A DNA stretch of 64,000 nt from Cytospora piceicola (lineage: Eukaryota > Ascomycota > Sordariomycetes > Diaporthales > Cytosporaceae), in contig JALQBC010000058.1 in NCBI GenBank assembly GCA_023375675.1, forward strand, positions 119,417 through 183,416. The letters run 5' to 3'. The translations under genes and the position numbers were made by a program. Positions 58,321 through 64,000 of this stretch are shown piece after piece; position 1 is the stretch's first letter; the number at the start of each line of letters is the position of its first letter. The notes below the pieces were generated by a model, which saw nothing but the letters and a program-made list of their open reading frames with translations, was not told the origin of the DNA and did no database searches.

Positions 58321-60124
58321 CATGTTTGAGCTGATTTTGTGTGGGTTATGACTAGCAGGTTTTCCAGGGAGTGGATGGGCTGTTCATCGTGGCTGTTTTA
58401 AACTCCTCCGGAGGTCCGATTTGACTCGCGGCACGAGCTACGGAGGACATCGGCAATGTAGCACCGAGAACAGGGGACATGCTCCCTTGCTAGGCTTACA
58501 AATCCGTGTATCCCAGTTCCGGTTCGGTTCTAACTCAGGAGTATAGTATTACATATGGAAAGTGACGTCCACCTGCCTGAGGAATACCTTTATTCCGGGA
58601 CCATGTACGTACCTAAGTAGGTACATGTGCACGTGCACGTGCTGGACCCCAATAGCGGGAGGCTCCGATCATACCTATCTATACCTAGGTAGCTAGGTAT
58701 GTACGCAGGTAGGTAGGAGGCAGGCAGGTAGGTAGCTACTGTATGTGCTCCGGTACCTTGTAAGGTCATCACGTGCGGGTTATCTGCTATGTTTCATCCT
58801 CCCAGGTTCCAGCAATGGGCTTCCCTCAGTCTGACAGTTGGAGCATGCCAGGGGAAGATTCGACTCCTTCAGAAGCTCTTGTCTTTTTGGCAAAACAAGC
58901 CAAACAACTTAGGAATAGTACCGCTTAGCTAAGGATATAAGATGAGGAAGATTGCTTCGCAAATCTCGTCTCCTGTTTACAAAAGTCCCTCTCATCTTCC
59001 TGCAACGGGGGAGGGGGGAGCCAAGGAAGATAAAAAAAAAGACTGCAGAAATGGCCTCTGCGTTGTTGGCTGGGGACATATCGACAACTCATCCCCCCCA
59101 TCTATCTTATATGTACTCCGTACACTTTGCAAAGGGACAAATCCTCCTCAAGGCCAGGCAGAAAAGGTTGGTCCTGTCCCGTAACCCGCCTGCGTTGCCG
59201 TCGTGGCTGTTGGTTGTCGTTGTTGTCATACGCTGCCTAACTGCCGATGAATCCAGATCAATTGCTTATTACAAAAGGACCCAAAGAGCAATACCGTACC
59301 ACAGTACAAAGACCAAGCAAAACAATCCGTACATATATACATAACACATAATACATAAATACATAGTATGTAGCAATAGGCAGGGGTCTCACGACTATAC
59401 CCAGTCTGAACATAAAAGAATGGAAAGTCGGTACCAAATAGCAGCACCCGACAGTCTGGAACAGCCTCAAGTGCTATCACGCGCCCTTCCTTTCTTTGCA
59501 GTAGCCCGCCCAGCAGTCCCAGATACCCAGTACCGCTATACCGTTGCACCCGGCCGCTCGGGCAGGACTCCACACACCAACACAATCACCACAGGGCACC
59601 ACAGGGGCATCACAGGGCACCTGGGCGCCACACTGGCTGCGGGGATACAGAAGTACCGTACAGAGTGCCGGGAAGATCTGGTATCCAGTGCAGCCAGTGC
59701 CACACCACCAAAAGGACCAGTAACAAAACCCACTCACTGGCCACAAACTGCACACACCCTGCGCTAATTGCTGCTGGAACCAGCGGGAAGGTGGGGCTTG
59801 TCTTTTACTTGCAGCCGACGCTACCAAAGGCCCGCCTCTCCAAAAGTTCACAACTTCAAGATTGACAAGATTCGGACCCGGACCCGGACCAGGACCCAAT
59901 CTCATCTCTCGTCCAACACTCCTCCTCGTCAGAAACAACGCTCCAGACCTGCTCCTGCTCCCAGGTCTGAACCACCTCCGTGTGCTTGGCCCCCCCCAAC
60001 AGGAGCTGGACGAAGAGAAAAAAAGGAGGCCATGACTCGGGCTATATAGATCTGGGGAGAAGACGGAGACCTCGAACGGACGACACCGGGCATTCATTTG
60101 TTTATTCATTCTTCTTGTTGCCAA
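58321..60124. other. 1.8 kb intergenic stretch with TAGG-type repeats
   Basis: Between tRNA-Leu and the first folylpolyglutamate synthase. From about 58611 to 58740 it is built of TAGGTA/CAGGTAGG words and a GTGCACGTGCAC palindromic tract. Short open frames have no domains. The last 300 bases are C/A-rich and should be the promoter and leader of the synthase gene. Confidence 0.5.
58611..58740. repeat. TAGGTA/CAGG low-complexity repeat tract
   Basis: Imperfect tandem words of TAGGTA, CTAGGTAG and GCAGGTAGG, with a GTGCACGTGCACGTG core near 58626-58640. Similar words occur in other spacers of the window (near 19130, 23900, 46480-46610 and 54140). Confidence 0.7.
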
Positions 60125-61819
60125 ATGGGCCAACGTCTCATCAACATCTTCAAACCCTCGTCTAGATCACTGTCTGTGTCACTCAGTCTTCTGCCCACCT
60201 CTTTCCGGACCTCGCCTCTCGCCTCCTCCAGGTGTCTCACCCCCCGACGCCACCCCCGGCCTCTCACCACCATGTCCGCCTCAGACAGGCTCAACCCAAC
60301 CTATGACAATGCCCTTCACCTCCTTTCCTTGCTCCAGTCCAACAAGACTATCATCAACCTCTTCACGGCTTCCTCCAAATCAGACGACATCAATGCCTCC
60401 GCCATCCCAGAGATGACAGCATGGCTGTCCCGCGCCGGCTACTCGCCCTCTGACCTATCTCACCTCCGCTGCATTCACGTGGCAGGGACCAAAGGGAAAG
60501 GCTCCACCTGCGCCTTCACCTCGTCAATCCTACGCCAGTACCCCGAGGTCGCAGGGCGCGTCGGCACTTACACGTCACCCCATCTGGTCACCGTGAGGGA
60601 ACGCATCTGTCTGGATGGTGAGCCCATCTCCCAGGACAAGTTCACGACGTACTTTTTTGAGCTGTGGAACAGGCTCTCGGACGAGGCGAGGAAGGCCGGT
60701 GATGAGCTGCCGGGGTGCGATGAGCTGGGTGCAGACGGACCATCGACGAAGCCCTTCTATTTCCGTTTCTTGACGCTGCTGGCCTTCCATGCGTTCTTGA
60801 GGGAGGGCATCAAGTCCGCGGTTGTCGAGTGTGGCATTGGGGGCGAGTACGACTCTACCAACGTCTTGCCCCCTGAGGCTGTCACCGCCTCGATAGTGAC
60901 GCAACTGGGCATAGACCATGTTGCTATGCTGGGCGACACGGTCGAGAAGATCGCGTGGAATAAGGCTGGCATCTTCAAGAAGGGTGTGCCGGCCTATACT
61001 TATCAGGCTGGGAGGCCGGATAATGACAGCGTCGTCAAGGTCTTGAGTGATAAGGCAAGGGAAAGGGCGACATCCCTGAATCTAATCGACGGTAATGTCC
61101 TCCAGGTGTGGGAGGGCGAGCACAATCCGAACCTCGAGGGCGCGTTCCAGAAGGCAAACATGGCATTGGCTACAGTCGCTTCACGACGGCACCTCCAGAC
61201 ACTTGGTCAGACGTTTGAGCAACCGTTTTTCCAAAACACCGGGTCCGAAGTACCCAGCAAGATCGGCGATATGCCACAGCCATTTGCCACAGGTCTACAA
61301 ACAGCCAAACTGCGGGGCCGATGCGAGACAATAACACAGGACCGCATCCAATGGTATCTCGACGGTGCCCACACCGAAGACAGCCTCATCCAGGTCGGGA
61401 AATGGTATGCCAGCAAGGCTGCAGAGGGGGACTCTATCCGAATCCTCATCTTCCAGCAACAAGACCGCGACTCGACCAAGCTTCTCGGGACACTTCTAGA
61501 CACTCTTCACGGGGAGACCAATATTTCAAATAGGAAAATCTTCCACCATGCTTTCTGTCCGACAAACGAGATGCACAGCTTCATGAACAAGCCCGACATG
61601 AGCATCCCCAGGAAGAACTGCGATGTTGTGAGGCAGTTTTGCCCCTTCACAGCGGCGATACCGGCGGACAGCATCTCGACCGCCCTGGACATGGCGAGGA
61701 ATGTGATGCTCGGGTCGAAGAAGAGCAAGGATAACTTCAAGGTGCAAGTGCTGGTCACGGGAAGCTTCAACCTGGTGGGGCCTGCGCTGAGGTTGCTCGA
61801 ACCTGGTGGTGAACCTTGA
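60125..61819 (+). CDS. MET7: Folylpolyglutamate synthase with probable mitochondrial leader, 564 aa
   Basis: Adds glutamates to folates using ATP; needed for methionine synthesis and mitochondrial one-carbon metabolism. The P-loop HVAGTKGKGS lies in the first third. Family words TYTSPHLVTVRERI, ECGIGGEYDSTNVL, GIDHVAMLGDT and WNKAGIFK follow, and the glutamate-ligase domain carries WYLDGAHTEDS. The first 49 residues (MGQRLINIF, then Ser/Arg-rich and acid-poor) look like a mitochondrial presequence. A second ATG at 60272 (MSASDRLNPTYDNA) would give the cytosolic form, so dual targeting is likely. Single exon. It converges with a second, divergent synthase paralogue at 61948. Confidence 0.93.
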   Translation: MGQRLINIFKPSSRSLSVSLSLLPTSFRTSPLASSRCLTPRRHPRPLTTMSASDRLNPTYDNALHLLSLLQSNKTIINLFTASSKSDDINASAIPEMTAWLSRAGYSPSDLSHLRCIHVAGTKGKGSTCAFTSSILRQYPEVAGRVGTYTSPHLVTVRERICLDGEPISQDKFTTYFFELWNRLSDEARKAGDELPGCDELGADGPSTKPFYFRFLTLLAFHAFLREGIKSAVVECGIGGEYDSTNVLPPEAVTASIVTQLGIDHVAMLGDTVEKIAWNKAGIFKKGVPAYTYQAGRPDNDSVVKVLSDKARERATSLNLIDGNVLQVWEGEHNPNLEGAFQKANMALATVASRRHLQTLGQTFEQPFFQNTGSEVPSKIGDMPQPFATGLQTAKLRGRCETITQDRIQWYLDGAHTEDSLIQVGKWYASKAAEGDSIRILIFQQQDRDSTKLLGTLLDTLHGETNISNRKIFHHAFCPTNEMHSFMNKPDMSIPRKNCDVVRQFCPFTAAIPADSISTALDMARNVMLGSKKSKDNFKVQVLVTGSFNLVGPALRLLEPGGEP

Positions 61820-61947
61820 GATTTTAGATTAGTGGGATGTGGTGGTGTGTTGAGCACCTTTTCCTCCTATCGCATCCATCTGCCTACACCCCTATGTCCT
61901 GAAGAACCTCGGAAAATGTCTGTGTCAGGATAGTGTGCAGTACCCGT

Positions 61948-63623
61948 TCATAGAGCATCGGCCCCTTCCAAGATACCCAGGGCACCTCCGACTAGATGGA
62001 GGCTGCCTGTTATGAAAGCCTGTACCGCCTCGCCTTCCTCGAGTGACTTTGTCTGGTCTCGTGCGTGATTGATGGCTTCTTCTATACTGGGGAGGACTAT
62101 AACCCTTGCCTTGGGGTCAAGGGTCGACCACCGATCTGCAAATGTCCGCTGAACAGTGAGATTCTTGATAGCCTCGGGGTCGTACTGATGGTTTACGAAA
62201 TCTGCGAGCGCGTCAGCCTTACTCTTTCCAGGCAGAGATTGGGGATGATGGGCCGGCAACTTACCTCGCTTGTACCCCGTCGCTGCGTATGTGATGTTCG
62301 TGCAGAATATCACCTCGTCGAAGGACGACCCGTCGTCCCTCTTGGCACCAGAGTGCAGCCCATCCAAGAAGTCGATGGCCTCCGTCCTGCCCTGCTGGTT
62401 GAAGATCAGAACCCTCGGTCCCTTTCTCGCCCTGCAATCCTCCGTGAACCACGTCGCAGCCACTTTCAAACTATCCGTCGTATGCGCACCGTCGATATGC
62501 CACCTGACCCGGCCACCTTCCTCCTCTTTCACCTCACACCTCCCCCTCCACACAACCTGCTCGATGCCGTCCTTGAACTCCACAGGCAACCTCTCCTCGT
62601 CCCTCGTGAAGCCCCCCGGGCTCAGCCTCTCCAGCGCCGCCTCCGCCAGCGCCACAGCCAGGCTCGCGTTCCTCCTCTGGAACGCAGCGTCCGGCCGGAC
62701 GTCCACCCCCGACCTCTCCAGCCGCGCGTCCACCCCGACGAACCGCAGGTCCGCGCCCTTCTCCCCCGCCCGGCTCCTCAGCACCCCCTCGGCGGCGGGG
62801 AACGCGGGCTGCTCCACCGCAAAGGCCGGGCAGCCGGGCTTCATGATGCCGGCCTTGTGCCAGGCGATCTCCTCGGCCGTGGCCCCCAGCACGAAGACGT
62901 GGTCGATGCCCAGGGTGGTGACGCCCGTGGCCGCCGGCCGCGCCACGACGTTGGTCGCGTCGTGCTCGCCCCCGACGCCCGTCTCCACGACCGCCACGTC
63001 CACGCCCTCGCGGAGGAACACGTGGAACGCCATGAGCGTCAGGTACCGCGCGTAGATGGGCTTGGACCCCACCTCGGCGTCCCCCGGGCGCAGCGCCGCC
63101 GAGGGCCCGCCCGACAGCCCGTCGAGGACCTCGAAGAAGTACCGCGCGAACAGCGCCTCCGAGATGGGCCGCGAGTCGATGCGGATGCGCTCCCGGACGG
63201 CGATGAGGTGGGGCGAGGTCAGGAGGCCGATCTTGCGGGGCGCGCCGCCGCCGCCGCCGCGCTGCTGGTACCGCGACAGGATGGACGCGACGAAGGCGCA
63301 GACGCTGCCCTTGCCCTTGGTGCCGGCCACGTGGATCACGTTGAGCCGGTCGAGGTCCTCGGGCGCGTGGCCCAGCCGGGCCCAGTAGGCCCTCATCTCC
63401 TTGGTGCTGTTCGCATCGGGCCTTATGCCGGCCTTGCGCCGGGCTTCTATCACCGCGAAGGGCGTCTGGAAGGTGTTGAGGGTGTCGATGGCATCCTAGG
63501 GCCAGACAGATCGTCAGTCAGCAGGAAGGCTCTCCGATATTCTTTTCTGGAATATAGGTTGAAGTAAGACAATAAAGTCAATGACTGACTCACCGCGTAG
63601 GATCTGCCCGGTGCCGTGCTCAT
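61948..63623 (-). CDS. Second folylpolyglutamate synthase paralogue, 494 aa
   Basis: Exons 63623-63594, 63495-62265 and 62201-61948. Intron 1 (63496-63593) joins MSTAPGRSYA to DAIDTLNTFQTPF, the usual FPGS N-terminus. Intron 2 (62202-62264, 63 bases, no stop) is supported by GTAAGT/GCAG borders and better family fit (GYKRDFVNHQYD). The P-loop HVAGTKGKGS, LLTSPHLIAVRERI, ETGVGGEHDATNVV, GIDHVFVLGAT and WHIDGAHTTDS are all present. It lacks a mitochondrial leader. The gene is strikingly GC-rich (62600-63450) compared with its paralogue, and the loops differ, so this is an old duplication rather than a recent tandem copy. Confidence 0.92.
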
Positions 63624-64000
63624 GTTGCGCTGAAGAAATGAGAAACCTCCTAGAGGAGCTGTAAAAGGACGATGGAGTGAGACGAAAAGTGGTCTATTTA
63701 TACAGCACATGGCGCATTGCAGCTGCGACTAAAGTTTGGTTTCGGCATGCAGAGATCCGGATTTGGGAGGTGAGACGCATTGGCGCTGCTTGATTACATG
63801 AGTTTAAAGCCAAGCACTGCACTTACTCGCCCTGTGTGCTCAATCGTGTCCCCGCTGACTGAAGCCGGACGCCGGAACTCTGAGTACGGTGTCCCACAGG
63901 GGTCTTGGGGACAACGGCCGTCGAGGGCACTTTTGACCTTTTATTTTTTTAAATTTCACGCCCACCCCTTCTACGAAACCACACCCTCTTTCCCTTCAAT
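63624..64000. other. Upstream region of the second synthase gene
   Basis: About 0.38 kb at the right window edge, holding the promoter side of the folylpolyglutamate synthase paralogue. A TATTTATA stretch lies near 63694. No gene is seen. Confidence 0.5.

Noticed and set aside
62065..63567. A 500-codon open frame on the plus strand
   Set aside because: It is the antisense shadow of the GC-rich second folylpolyglutamate synthase. Its translation is Arg/Pro/Gly-rich without domains, while the minus strand has the full FPGS motif set.
1..64000. CRISPR arrays, bacterial operons, phage or viral genes
   Set aside because: No regularly spaced direct repeats with unique spacers and no such protein signatures; gene structure is fungal throughout.

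Overview
The window is nuclear DNA of a filamentous ascomycete, probably a Sordariomycete. The genes carry short introns (about 55-105 bases) with GT-AG ends and CTAAC/CTGAC-like branch sites. Spacers hold TAGGTACCTAGGTA-type stretches, and the protein families (non-reducing PKS, Zn2Cys6 regulator, BimC kinesin, Rrn9-domain protein, ERG3, folylpolyglutamate synthases) are fungal. The order within Sordariomycetes is inference. All exon joins below were worked out by hand from splice sites, reading phase and protein motifs.

Left region (1 to about 22.2 kb) is a polyketide secondary-metabolite cluster. It holds a non-reducing PKS (SAT-KS-AT-PT-ACP-CMeT-R, cut by the left window edge), a 110-residue Dabb (dimeric alpha/beta barrel) protein, a 2-oxoglutarate/Fe(II) oxygenase, an NmrA/isoflavone-reductase-like enzyme, a pisatin-demethylase-like P450, a Zn2Cys6 regulator and a second P450. 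The methyltransferase and the reductive release domain predict a C-methylated aromatic aldehyde as the first released product. The oxygenase, reductase and P450s are the likely tailoring enzymes. More cluster genes may lie left of the window.

Middle region (about 22.6 to 44.3 kb) is an ordinary housekeeping block: F-box-like protein, UPF0183/PHAF protein, kinesin-5, HAD type II hydrolase, an unknown acidic protein, Rrn9/zinc-finger protein, pescadillo/NOP7, PIG-U and a DUF726 lipase-like protein.

Right region (44.3 to 56 kb) is gene-poor. It contains a small intron-bearing beta-rich protein and a three-gene terpenoid locus: a P450, a short-chain dehydrogenase and a HAD-like/DxDTT fusion terpene synthase of the AstC (drimane) type. 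The synthase assembles into an intact 470-residue protein. The P450 has two in-frame TAA codons and the dehydrogenase lacks one base inside its Rossmann glycine loop, so this looks like a decaying drimane locus with a surviving synthase. The end of the window (56.8 to 63.6 kb) returns to core genes: ERG3, an intron-containing tRNA-Leu(CAG) and two tail-to-tail folylpolyglutamate synthase paralogues.
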